Of a DNA stretch of 14,448 nucleotides, positions 6,580 to 12,750 are shown piece after piece (positions within the stretch are counted from its first letter, which is position 1; each line of letters opens with the position of its first letter). Where the stretch lies: contig JAEXGP010000367.1 in assembly GCA_023450775.1 (NCBI GenBank), positions 1 to 14,448 of the forward strand, written 5' to 3'. Made by a program: the position numbers and the translations under genes. This stretch comes from Actinomycetes bacterium (GTDB lineage: Bacteria > Actinomycetota > Acidimicrobiia > Acidimicrobiales > Microtrichaceae). Under the pieces are notes generated by a model, which worked only from the letters and a program-made list of their open reading frames with translations, ran no database searches and was not told the origin of the DNA.

Positions 6580-7827
6580 ATGGACGACCGACCTCGAAGT
6601 CTCAAGGCCATGCTCGCCGAGGCGAAGGACACCTCGGAGATCATGGTCGACCTGGCCTACGCGGCCGTCTACTTCAACGATCCCGGCATGGCCGACGAGC
6701 TCGGTGAGCTCGAGGAGCGGCTGAACGACCTGACCCAGGAGATGCGGGCGATCTGCATCCTGGCGGTCCGTCGCCCGGCCGAGGCCGAGGGCATGGCGTC
6801 GGTGCTGCAGGTGATCTCCGCCATCGAGGGCATCGGCAACGCGGCGGTCGACATCACGCGCATCGTGACCCACCGCCTGGGGATCCCCAACGAGCTGATC
6901 GCGGACCTGTCCAACGCGGACGAGGTGTCGCACCGGGTGTGGATCCGGGAGGGCTCGCACATGGCCCACCGGCCGCTCAAGGACCTGGAGATCCCGGTCC
7001 AGTGCGGCATGCGGGTGGTGGCCATCCGCCGGGGCCGGTCGTGGATGATCGAGGAGATCGACGGCGACGTGGTGCTGGTCCCCGGCGACGTGCTCTTCCT
7101 GCGCGGCTCGCCCGCCGGCATCGCCCGCCTGCACGAGCTCGCCGCCGCCCCCACGTGGGAGCCGCCCGAGGTCCCCGAACCCGACGCGCTGACCGACCTG
7201 GACCGCGCCGTCGACGTGCTCGTCGAGATGAAGGACGTCTCCGAGGCGGCGGTCGGCCTGGCCTACTCGGCGCTCGCGCTGCGGGACGCCGGCCTGGCCG
7301 CCGAGGTCAACCACCTGGCCGAACGCCTGGACGAGATGAAGGACCACCTGCAGCTGTGGGTGCTGCGGGCGGCCAAGCACGACGTCGACCCGTCGCCGCT
7401 GCGGGGCCTGCTGCAGCTCGCGGCTGCGGCCGAGGAGATCGGCGACCAGGCCGCGCAGATGGTGTGGCTGATCACCGACGGCGTCGAGGTCCATCCGATC
7501 GTCAACATCGCCCTCGGCGAGGCCGACGTGGTGGCCACCCGGGTGCCGGTCGCCGCTGGTTCGGTGGTGGAGGGCCAGTCGCTGGCCGAGCTGCAGCTCG
7601 ACATCGAGCCCGGGTTCTGGATCCTCGCGATCCGCCGCGACAGTCGGTACCTCTACCGGCCCCGCGGCTGGGTCCGGCTCGGCGCCGGCGACGACCTCAT
7701 CGCCACCGGACCGCACGAAGGCCGGGAGCGTCTGGCCGAGCTGTGCGGCTGGCGCGTGGTCGAGGACGAGGACGACCCGACGGGTCAGATCGACCTCGAA
7801 CCGCTGCGGGCCACCGTCCGGGGCTGA
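6580..7827 (+). CDS. Duplicated PhoU-like / TrkA-C (RCK_C) regulatory protein
   Basis: This 415-residue soluble protein consists of two copies of one module about 202 residues apart. Each module is a PhoU-like helical bundle followed by an RCK_C (TrkA-C) beta domain. Copy 1 has KDTSEIMVDLAYAAVYFNDP (K16 on) and VVAIRRG (146 on). Copy 2 has KDVSEAAVGLAYSALALRDA (K218 on) and ILAIRRD (348 on). Each RCK_C is closed by a GD(V/D)L(F/I) strand. This matches the PhoU-TrkA-C class (COG3273-like), mostly known from archaea and actinobacteria, whose members often accompany ion transporters such as MgtE/SLC41-type or potassium channels. RCK_C domains bind small ligands or ions, so it is probably a cytosolic gating subunit. 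No transporter lies beside it here; the only membrane neighbour is the small unknown protein downstream. Start: ATG without a Shine-Dalgarno, preceded by a -10-like TATCCT. Confidence 0.87.
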   Translation: MDDRPRSLKAMLAEAKDTSEIMVDLAYAAVYFNDPGMADELGELEERLNDLTQEMRAICILAVRRPAEAEGMASVLQVISAIEGIGNAAVDITRIVTHRLGIPNELIADLSNADEVSHRVWIREGSHMAHRPLKDLEIPVQCGMRVVAIRRGRSWMIEEIDGDVVLVPGDVLFLRGSPAGIARLHELAAAPTWEPPEVPEPDALTDLDRAVDVLVEMKDVSEAAVGLAYSALALRDAGLAAEVNHLAERLDEMKDHLQLWVLRAAKHDVDPSPLRGLLQLAAAAEEIGDQAAQMVWLITDGVEVHPIVNIALGEADVVATRVPVAAGSVVEGQSLAELQLDIEPGFWILAIRRDSRYLYRPRGWVRLGAGDDLIATGPHEGRERLAELCGWRVVEDEDDPTGQIDLEPLRATVRG

Positions 7828-7914
7828 GCTCCGCAGCGTTCTCCGCGTCGTCAGAGGTGCTGCCGCTCGGTCACGCCGGCCGAGGCCGTCGGATGGGGGA
7901 TCCGCCCGTCGACG

Positions 7915-8376
7915 GTGCGGTCCGGCGCTGTCACCATCGGCGTCGTGGGATCGGGGCGGGCGCGAGCCGCGTACATGGGCCTGGCCGTCGCGGGGCTGTT
8001 CTGGTGCGTCGCCACGCTGGTCGCCGCGGTGCTCGCGGTCGGGCCGGCGGGGGCGGCGACGTGCCCGGACCCCGGGGTGGAGCGCACCACGATGTCCGCC
8101 TCCTTCCAGCTCGTGCCGTTCGGACCGGCCTGCCGCTACGAGCACACCGACCCGTTCGGCGAGCCCTACGACCGGGTCGACGTCGATCCGCCCGCACCGG
8201 TGTGGCGCACGGCGCTGGGCGCCGGCGCGCTCACCGGGCTGGTGGGAGTCGCCGGCCTGCTCGCCACCCGTCGGACGATCGATCTGCGCAGCGATGGCGG
8301 CTCGGGCGTCGGCGGCGATCCCGACCGGCAGCGCGACGCCGTCGACAGCGGGCGCGGTCCGGCATCGGGCCGGTAG
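7915..8376 (+). CDS. Small membrane protein with two helices and a cysteine-bearing external loop
   Basis: I do not recognise this as a named family. The longest version, from GTG 7915, is 153 residues. An internal ATG at 7975 (MGLAVAGLFWCV...) or GTG at 7945 would give a shorter N-terminus, and no clear Shine-Dalgarno decides. Hydrophobic segment 1 is AGLFWCVATLVAAVLAVGPA. A loop of ~45 residues carries ATCPDPG and GPACRYEHTDPFG, two Cys spaced so that a disulfide is plausible if the loop is extracytoplasmic. Segment 2 is ALGAGALTGLVGVAGLLA, followed by a polar, Asp/Gly/Arg-rich tail. This topology would put both ends in the cytosol. It lies 87 nt after the PhoU/TrkA-C gene in the same direction, so co-expression is possible but not shown. 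Confidence 0.65.
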   Translation: MRSGAVTIGVVGSGRARAAYMGLAVAGLFWCVATLVAAVLAVGPAGAATCPDPGVERTTMSASFQLVPFGPACRYEHTDPFGEPYDRVDVDPPAPVWRTALGAGALTGLVGVAGLLATRRTIDLRSDGGSGVGGDPDRQRDAVDSGRGPASGR

Positions 8377-8406
8377 CCCGCACCCCCGTCGTTCCACTCT
8401 CTCCGC

Positions 8407-8454
8407 TTCTGTTCCACCTCTTCGACGTTCCAGCGTCGAAGAGGTGGAACAGAA
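8407..8454. repeat. Perfect 21-bp inverted repeat with 6-nt loop
   Basis: The arm at 8407-8427 is the exact reverse complement of 8434-8454, separated by TTCCAG. The core reads GTTCCACCTCTTCGACG on the left. It lies 30 nt past the stop of the small membrane protein and 63 nt before the mca start. It could be a strong rho-independent-type terminator without a U-tract. The motif GTTCCAC also occurs just outside the left arm, near 8391. The stem is unusually long and perfect, and less GC-extreme than the surroundings. Confidence 0.75.
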
Positions 8455-8504
8455 CGCCGGGGGAGGGGTCGAGGCGTGCCGACTCGTCGGTGAACGGGCG
8501 CCGG

Positions 8505-8510
8505 TAGCGT
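8505..8510 (+). promoter_or_regulatory. -10-like element for mca, probable leaderless transcript
   Basis: TAGCGT fits TANNNT and ends 7 nt before the GTG at 8518, the geometry of actinobacterial leaderless mRNAs. There is no usable Shine-Dalgarno; GGAG at 8511-8514 is only 3 nt from the start. No -35 is evident. Confidence 0.45.
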
Positions 8511-8517
8511 GGAGCGG

Positions 8518-9387
8518 GTGACCCAACCCCTCCGATTGCTCACGGTGCACGCCCATCCCGACGACGAGTCGTCCAAGGGTGCGCCGACGATCGCGCTGTA
8601 CAAGACCCAGGGCATCCCGGCCACGCTGGTCTGCTGCACGGGCGGCGAGGCCGGGGACATCCTCAACCCGGCGATGGACCGCGAGGACGTGCGTCAGAAC
8701 CTCGCCGCGGTCCGCCGTGAGGAGCTGGCCCGGGCGACCGAGATCATCGGCTACGACCGGGTCGACATGCTCGGCTACCACGACTCCGGCATGCCCGACA
8801 TGCCCGACAACGAGCGGCCCGACAACTTCTGGAACGCACCGCTCGACGAGGCGATCGGCAAGCTCGTCGCCATCATCCGCCGCGACCGTCCGCAGGTGAT
8901 CGTGACGTATCCCGAGGACCAGTCGCACTACGCGCACCCCGACCACCTGCGGGTGCACGACATCACGATCCCGGCGTTCGACCGGGCCGCTGATCCCGAC
9001 TGGTACCCCGAGGCGGGCGAGCCGTTCCAGCCGCTCAAGCTGTACTACTCGGCGTGGTCGAGCGCCCGGATGATCGGGATGCACGAGAAGTTCCTGGAGC
9101 TCGGGCTCGAGTCGCCGTTCGACGAGACGTGGCGGCAGCGGTGGGCCGACGCCTCCCAGGACGACCTGATCACCACCAAGGTGCCGGTCGGCGACTTCTA
9201 CGACGTGCGCGAGAAGGCGCTGCTGGCCCACGCGACGCAGATCGATCCCGACTCGCCGTTCTGGTTCGGCCTGCCGAGCGAGGTGGCCCGCGGCGTGCAC
9301 CCCTACGACGACTACATCCTCGCCCGGTCGCTGGTCGACACGCAGGTGCCCGAGACGGATCTCTTCGCGGGGGTGCCGGGCCGATGA
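8518..9387 (+). CDS. mca: Mycothiol S-conjugate amidase Mca
   Basis: This 289-residue PIG-L-fold zinc enzyme has H11-A-H13-P-D15-D16-E-S-S-K20-G near its N-terminus and H140-P-D-H143, which together give the His/Asp/His zinc site and the catalytic Asp. Lys20 matches the lysine that separates Mca from the deacetylase MshB, which has Ser there. Other Mca-specific stretches are GGEAGDILNPAMD, LLAHATQIDP and the C-terminal PETDLFAGV. Mca cleaves mycothiol S-conjugates of toxins, releasing a mercapturic acid for export and GlcN-Ins for recycling, in the cytosol. The preferred start is GTG 8518 (MTQPLRLL...), because homologues begin there and a -10-like TAGCGT sits just upstream; the frame is also open from a GTG at 8509. 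Its last bases overlap the following ATG (ATGA). No mshA, mshB, mshC or mshD is in the window. Confidence 0.93.
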   Translation: MTQPLRLLTVHAHPDDESSKGAPTIALYKTQGIPATLVCCTGGEAGDILNPAMDREDVRQNLAAVRREELARATEIIGYDRVDMLGYHDSGMPDMPDNERPDNFWNAPLDEAIGKLVAIIRRDRPQVIVTYPEDQSHYAHPDHLRVHDITIPAFDRAADPDWYPEAGEPFQPLKLYYSAWSSARMIGMHEKFLELGLESPFDETWRQRWADASQDDLITTKVPVGDFYDVREKALLAHATQIDPDSPFWFGLPSEVARGVHPYDDYILARSLVDTQVPETDLFAGVPGR

Positions 9388-10217
9388 GCACGCTCGCCGA
9401 ACGACTCGGCTACTCCGCCGACGACCGCCTCCTGATCGTCAACTGCGACGACCTCGGCATGTGCCACTCGGCCAACGAGGGCGTCTACGACTCGCTGCGC
9501 AACGGCCTGGCCACGTCGAGCTCGCTCATGGTGCCGTGCCCGTGGGCGCGTGAGGCCGCGTCGCACTACCGGGGCGAGGACGTGGGGGTGCACCTCACGC
9601 TCAACGCCGAGTGGGAGCTGTACCGCTGGGGGCCGATCACGGTCGCACCGTCGCTGCTCGACGGCGACGGCGGTTTTCCCCGCACGCTGCAGGACGTGTG
9701 GGACCACGCGGATCTGGACGAGACGCGGCGCGAGCTGCGGGCCCAGGTCGAGCGGGCGATCCTCTGGGGCTTCGACGTCACGCACCTGGACTCCCACATG
9801 GGCACGTTGCAGCTGCGCCCGGAGTTCTTCGACATCTACCTGGACCTGGCGATCGACTTCGGTCTGCCCATCCGGCTGACCGGCTGGTCCACTCAGGAGC
9901 TGACCGGGTTCCCGCACCGACAGCTGGCCGAGGAGGAGGGCGTGATCGCGCCCGACCACCTGATCTTCTCCACCGGCATGGGCGCCCGGCAGGCGTTCGA
10001 GCGTCTCATCCAGGACCTCCGCCCGGGCGTGACCGAGATCTTCGCCCACCCCGCGACCGACCACTCCGAGCTGCGGTCGCTCGCACCCGACTGGGCCACC
10101 CGCGTGGACGACCACTTCCTGCTGACCGGCGACACCGAGCTGCGGGCGATGGTCGAGCGCTCGGGTGCACACCTCATCGGGTGGCGCGAGCTGCGCGACC
10201 TCCAGCGCGCCGGCTGA
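9384..10217 (+). CDS. ChbG/YdjC-family carbohydrate deacetylase-like protein
   Basis: The product is 277 residues, starting at the ATG overlapping the mca stop. It shows the YdjC fold motifs: N20-C-D22-D23-L-G with NEG further on, V-G-V-H70-L-T-L-N, T-H134-L-D-S-H138-M-G and E-I-F-A-H222-P. In the family the Asp and two His residues bind a divalent metal for removal of N-acetyl groups, for example from diacetylchitobiose by ChbG. This protein lacks any signal peptide, so it acts in the cytosol. Many actinobacterial homologues are only annotated as polysaccharide deacetylase. Coupling to mca suggests a role with amino-sugar or pseudo-disaccharide amides (inference), but no substrate can be read off. 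About 28 residues (83-110, WGPITVAPSLLDGDGGFPRT...) form the typical substrate-loop insert. No second Shine-Dalgarno is needed because of the overlap. Confidence 0.88.
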   Translation: MSTLAERLGYSADDRLLIVNCDDLGMCHSANEGVYDSLRNGLATSSSLMVPCPWAREAASHYRGEDVGVHLTLNAEWELYRWGPITVAPSLLDGDGGFPRTLQDVWDHADLDETRRELRAQVERAILWGFDVTHLDSHMGTLQLRPEFFDIYLDLAIDFGLPIRLTGWSTQELTGFPHRQLAEEEGVIAPDHLIFSTGMGARQAFERLIQDLRPGVTEIFAHPATDHSELRSLAPDWATRVDDHFLLTGDTELRAMVERSGAHLIGWRELRDLQRAG

Positions 10218-10228
10218 CCGACCCCCCG

Positions 10229-10418
10229 TTCTCGGGACATCTCGCACCCATGACCGGTGCGACGCGTCCCGAGTTCGGGTGAGATTCTCGGGTCGCTGGA
10301 CCTGGGTCGTTTCGCGCCCATGACCGGTGCGACGCGTCCCGAGTTCGGCGTGCGAGCTCGGGTCGCTGGACCCAGGTCGTTTCGTGCCCATGACGGGTCC
10401 GACGCGTCCCGAGTTCGG
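10229..10418. repeat. 70-bp tandem repeat, about 2.7 copies, between convergent genes
   Basis: A core of 32 bp (10247-10278, 10317-10348, 10387-10418) recurs at exactly 70-base spacing. All copies share GACGCGTCCCGAGTTCGG, preceded by CCCATGAC. Copies 2 and 3 also share TCGGGTCGCTGGACC and GGTCGTTTCG upstream of the core. The first copy lacks about 14 bp of that left part. The core contains the palindromes ACCGGT (copies 1 and 2) and ACGCGT. The array fills nearly all of the 212-base gap between the ChbG stop and the nuclease stop and holds no gene; short open frames through it are by-products. The role is unknown: terminator, REP-like element or protein-binding array. Confidence 0.85.
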
Positions 10419-10429
10419 GCGCCGGTCGG

Positions 10430-11002
10430 TCAGTGATCGACGGGTGGGTCGTCGGCGCACGCGGCCCACAAGCCGGTGCCGGCGGCTCGGGCGTCGGCGA
10501 CGGCCTTCCGGAAGTCGTCGGTGTGGGCGACGTTCGGCGGGTACGTGAGCAACCCGGCGTAGCCGTCGGCGGCGAGGGCCAGGTTGACGAACAGGCCGTC
10601 GGACGCCCGGTAGACGTAGGCGAGCAGCCGCTGGTAGCGGTCGCGCTCCTCCGCGTCGAGCACCAGGCGGATGCGGGTGCCCACGGGCAGCAGCTCCTTG
10701 GTGCGCTGCGACGCCTCCTTGCCGAAGCACTCGACCGGCGAGCCCTGCTTGACGCTCTCGGGCGTGTCGATGCCGATCAGGCGGACCCGCTCCTCGGCGC
10801 CGCCGACGTCCGCGACGAGCGTGTCGCCGTCGACCACGCGCACGACCGTGGCGTTCGCCTCGACCGCGTCACCCGCCGCAGCCGCGTCGTCGGTGCCGGA
10901 GCCGCAGGCGACGAGCGCAGAGCACGCGAGGACCAGGGCGAGGAGGGACAGGAAGCGGGCACCCGGGCGGGCGTTGCGCGTGGCCGCGCCCGGGTGCGTC
11001 AC
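10430..11002 (-). CDS. Thermonuclease (SNase)-family lipoprotein
   Basis: This 190-residue protein starts with a signal sequence and a lipobox L30-V-A-C33, so it is predicted to be a membrane-anchored lipoprotein outside the cell. The SNase OB-fold follows: VVRVVDGDTL, R74-L-I-G-I-D79-T-P-E82 (calcium ligands plus Arg and Glu of the active site) and ERDRYQR125-LLAYVY (second catalytic Arg). SNase enzymes hydrolyse DNA and RNA to 3'-phosphate products in a calcium-dependent way, and all key residues appear present. Length is typical for the domain plus signal. The start is GTG at 11002, 1 nt after the thiolase TGA (TGAGGTG), so it is probably translated by reinitiation; no Met lies nearby to offer another start. 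A link between a surface nuclease and thiolase function is not obvious, so the coupling may only reflect gene packing. Confidence 0.9.
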   Translation of the reverse strand: MTHPGAATRNARPGARFLSLLALVLACSALVACGSGTDDAAAAGDAVEANATVVRVVDGDTLVADVGGAEERVRLIGIDTPESVKQGSPVECFGKEASQRTKELLPVGTRIRLVLDAEERDRYQRLLAYVYRASDGLFVNLALAADGYAGLLTYPPNVAHTDDFRKAVADARAAGTGLWAACADDPPVDH

Positions 11003-11003
11003 C

Positions 11004-12182
11004 TCAGATCCGCTCGATGATCGTGCCGGTGCCCAGACCGCCGCCGCAGCACATCGAGATGAGCGCCGTCTGCTGATCGGTCCGCTCGAGCTCGTACAGC
11101 GCCTTGGTGATCAGGAAGGCGCCCGTGCCGCCGAGCGGGTGGCCCAGCGCGATCGCCCCGCCGTTGACGTTCGTCTTGTCCAGGTCGGCGCCGACCTCCC
11201 TGGACCACGCCAGCACGACCGAGGCGAACGCCTCGTTGATCTCGAACAGGTCGATGTCGGCGATGCTGCGGCCGGTGCGCTCCAACAGGAGCCGAGTGGC
11301 GTCGATCGGCCCGGTGAGCATGAGCACCGGGTCCACACCGACGAGGCACGTGTCGACGATGCGGGCCCGCGGCGTGAGGCCGAGCTCCGACGCCTTCTCG
11401 GCGGTCATCAGGAGCAGGCCCGCCGCGCCGTCGGAGATCTGCGACGCAGAGCCGGCCGTGTGGACGCCGTCCTCACGTGCGACCGGCTTGAGCGTGGCGA
11501 GCTTCTCGAGCGTGGTCTCCCGGAGGCCCTCGTCGCGGTCGACCACGTGGGTGGTCTCGAGCGGGTTGCGCTCCTCGTCCAGGTCGGGAGCGGTCACCGG
11601 GATGTACTGGCCGGCGAAGCGGTCCTCGGCCCAGGCCTGGGCGGCGAGCTGCTGGCTGCGCAGACCGAACTCGTCGCAGTCGGCGCGGGTGACGCCCCAC
11701 TTGTCCGCGATGCGCTCGGCGCCCTCGAACTGCGAGGTGAACTCGTAGCGGCCGAAGTAGGTCCTGGGGATCGGCACGCCGAGGCCCAGCTTCTTGTTGG
11801 AGTTCGAGCCGATCGGGATGCGGCTCATGGACTCGACGCCACAGGCGACCGCGACGTCGGCCACGCCCGATCCGACCAGTGCGGTGGCGAGGTTGGTCGC
11901 CTGCTGCGACGACCCGCACTGCGTGTCGACCGTGGTGGACGCCACCTCGAGCGGGAGCCCGGCGGCGAGCCACGCGGTGCGGGCGATGTTGAAGGACTGC
12001 TCGCCGACCTGGCTCACGCAGCCGCCGACGACCTGGTCGACCTCGGCCGGGTCGACCCCGGTGCGCTCGAACAGGGCGGACTGGACCAGGCCGAGGAGCT
12101 CGGCGGGGTGGACGCTCGACAGGCCACCGTTGCGGCGGCCGATCGGGGTACGGACGGCATCGACGATCACGACTTCGGACAT
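11004..12182 (-). CDS. Thiolase (acetyl-CoA acetyltransferase), FadA5-like
   Basis: The product is 392 residues, full length for a degradative thiolase. The nucleophile is Cys89 in DTQCGSSQQA. N316-E-A-F in INEAFASVVL, H348 in ALGHPLGGTG and Cys378 in CCGGGLGTG complete the active site. N-terminal VRTPIGRRNGGL, internal GEQSFNIARTAWLAAGLP and C-terminal TGTIIERI closely resemble my recollection of mycobacterial FadA5, the steroid side-chain 3-ketoacyl-CoA thiolase. The likely reaction is thiolytic release of acetyl- or propionyl-CoA from a 3-ketoacyl-CoA; whether the substrate is a steroid or a simple acyl chain is not decidable here, and no other cholesterol-degradation gene is present. The start is an ATG with AGGA 7 nt upstream on the minus strand (12193-12190). 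It lies 82 nt after the small unknown gene and is tightly followed by the nuclease lipoprotein. Confidence 0.92.
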   Translation of the reverse strand: MSEVVIVDAVRTPIGRRNGGLSSVHPAELLGLVQSALFERTGVDPAEVDQVVGGCVSQVGEQSFNIARTAWLAAGLPLEVASTTVDTQCGSSQQATNLATALVGSGVADVAVACGVESMSRIPIGSNSNKKLGLGVPIPRTYFGRYEFTSQFEGAERIADKWGVTRADCDEFGLRSQQLAAQAWAEDRFAGQYIPVTAPDLDEERNPLETTHVVDRDEGLRETTLEKLATLKPVAREDGVHTAGSASQISDGAAGLLLMTAEKASELGLTPRARIVDTCLVGVDPVLMLTGPIDATRLLLERTGRSIADIDLFEINEAFASVVLAWSREVGADLDKTNVNGGAIALGHPLGGTGAFLITKALYELERTDQQTALISMCCGGGLGTGTIIERI

Positions 12183-12204
12183 GTCGGCATCCTACGGATC
12201 TCGA

Positions 12205-12221
12205 CGACGGGCATCCCGTCG
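12205..12221 (-). terminator. 7-bp hairpin between small gene and thiolase
   Basis: CGACGGG-CAT-CCCGTCG is a perfect 7-bp stem with a 3-nt loop. A second weaker inverted repeat, GCTCCC (12225-12230) with GGGAGC (12246-12251), precedes it in the direction of minus-strand transcription. Both lie between the small gene's stop (12265) and the thiolase's Shine-Dalgarno, so they could terminate or attenuate transcription entering the thiolase gene. No U-tract follows. Confidence 0.4.
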
Positions 12222-12264
12222 GAGGCTCCCGGAGGCGGTGGCGACGGGAGCGATCGCCGACGGT

Positions 12265-12624
12265 TCAGGCTGCGTGGCTGTCGCGTCGGGCGAGGCCGCT
12301 GGCCTGGCGGGCCAGCTCGGCCTTCCGATCCGCCTCCTCCTGCGCCTGGCGGTCCGCCACGCGCTGGTTGGCGCTGGCCAGGGCGGCCCGGGCGGCGGCG
12401 ATGCCCTTGCGGCCCGTGGAGATGGTCCGACGGTCCAGCCAGCCTTGGTGGTCGACCGAGCGGCGGTGCGCCGCGGCGGTGCCGGGGACCGGCAGGACGG
12501 TGACCGGGCGGGACGGGGTGGCGTCCGTCGTGGTGTCGGTGGTGGGCGCGTCCGCAGCGTCGTCGCCGGCATCCTGCCGGGCGGGGGTCGCCGGGACCGA
12601 GATGAGGGTGAGCTGCGTCGTCAT
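12265..12624 (-). CDS. Small unknown protein, 119 residues, disordered N-half and basic helical C-half
   Basis: I do not recognise a family. From ATG 12624 the protein begins MTTQLTLISVPATPARQDAG and runs through an Ala/Thr/Asp-rich stretch (DAADAPTTDTTTDATPSR). A more conserved-looking core follows: GWLDRRTISTGRKGIAAARA, then a charged helix (NQRVADRQAQEEADRKAELA) to the end SHAA. No signal peptide, membrane helix or metal site is visible. The open frame continues upstream through the 60-bp repeats, but that part has repeat-derived sequence and is not credible protein. The chosen ATG also has a -10-like CATACT (minus strand 12637-12632) 7 nt before it, fitting leaderless expression. A DNA- or RNA-binding or scaffold role is possible from the basic helix but is only a guess. 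It could also be a false gene, though coding-like GC bias and a sensible start argue for it. Confidence 0.6.
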   Translation of the reverse strand: MTTQLTLISVPATPARQDAGDDAADAPTTDTTTDATPSRPVTVLPVPGTAAAHRRSVDHQGWLDRRTISTGRKGIAAARAALASANQRVADRQAQEEADRKAELARQASGLARRDSHAA

Positions 12625-12631
12625 GTGAACC

Positions 12632-12676
12632 AGTATGCGGAGGGGGTGTGACAGTGCTCCACGGGGACCGGTCCCC
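12632..12676 (-). promoter_or_regulatory. -10-like element and 14-bp palindrome upstream of the small gene
   Basis: On the minus strand CATACT (12637-12632) is close to TATACT and lies 7 nt before the ATG. GGGGACCGGTCCCC (12663-12676) is a perfect 14-bp palindrome centred about 35 nt upstream of the -10, near where a -35 region or an operator would lie. A repressor site is plausible but unproven. Confidence 0.4.
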
Positions 12677-12750
12677 CCTGAGCGCACACCGCGCGATCCG
12701 CTGAACGACGGCTCAGATCGGCTCGATCGTCCGCCACCCTCGCCCCGGAA

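Noticed and set aside
8294..8521. Short open frame over the 21-bp inverted repeat
   Set aside because: It runs out of frame through the end of the membrane-protein gene and the hairpin, with no start signal or homology I recognise.
6562..9300. Open frame of about 912 codons on the minus strand
   Set aside because: It lies antisense to the PhoU/TrkA-C, membrane-protein and mca genes, and its composition (His/Asp/Arg/Gly rich) is that of a GC-rich shadow frame.
10229..10418. CRISPR-like array
   Set aside because: The sequence between cores is itself repeated, not unique spacers, there are under three copies and no cas genes.
10671..12503. Open frame of about 610 codons on the plus strand
   Set aside because: It is antisense to the nuclease lipoprotein, thiolase and small gene, all of which have clear motifs or starts on the minus strand.
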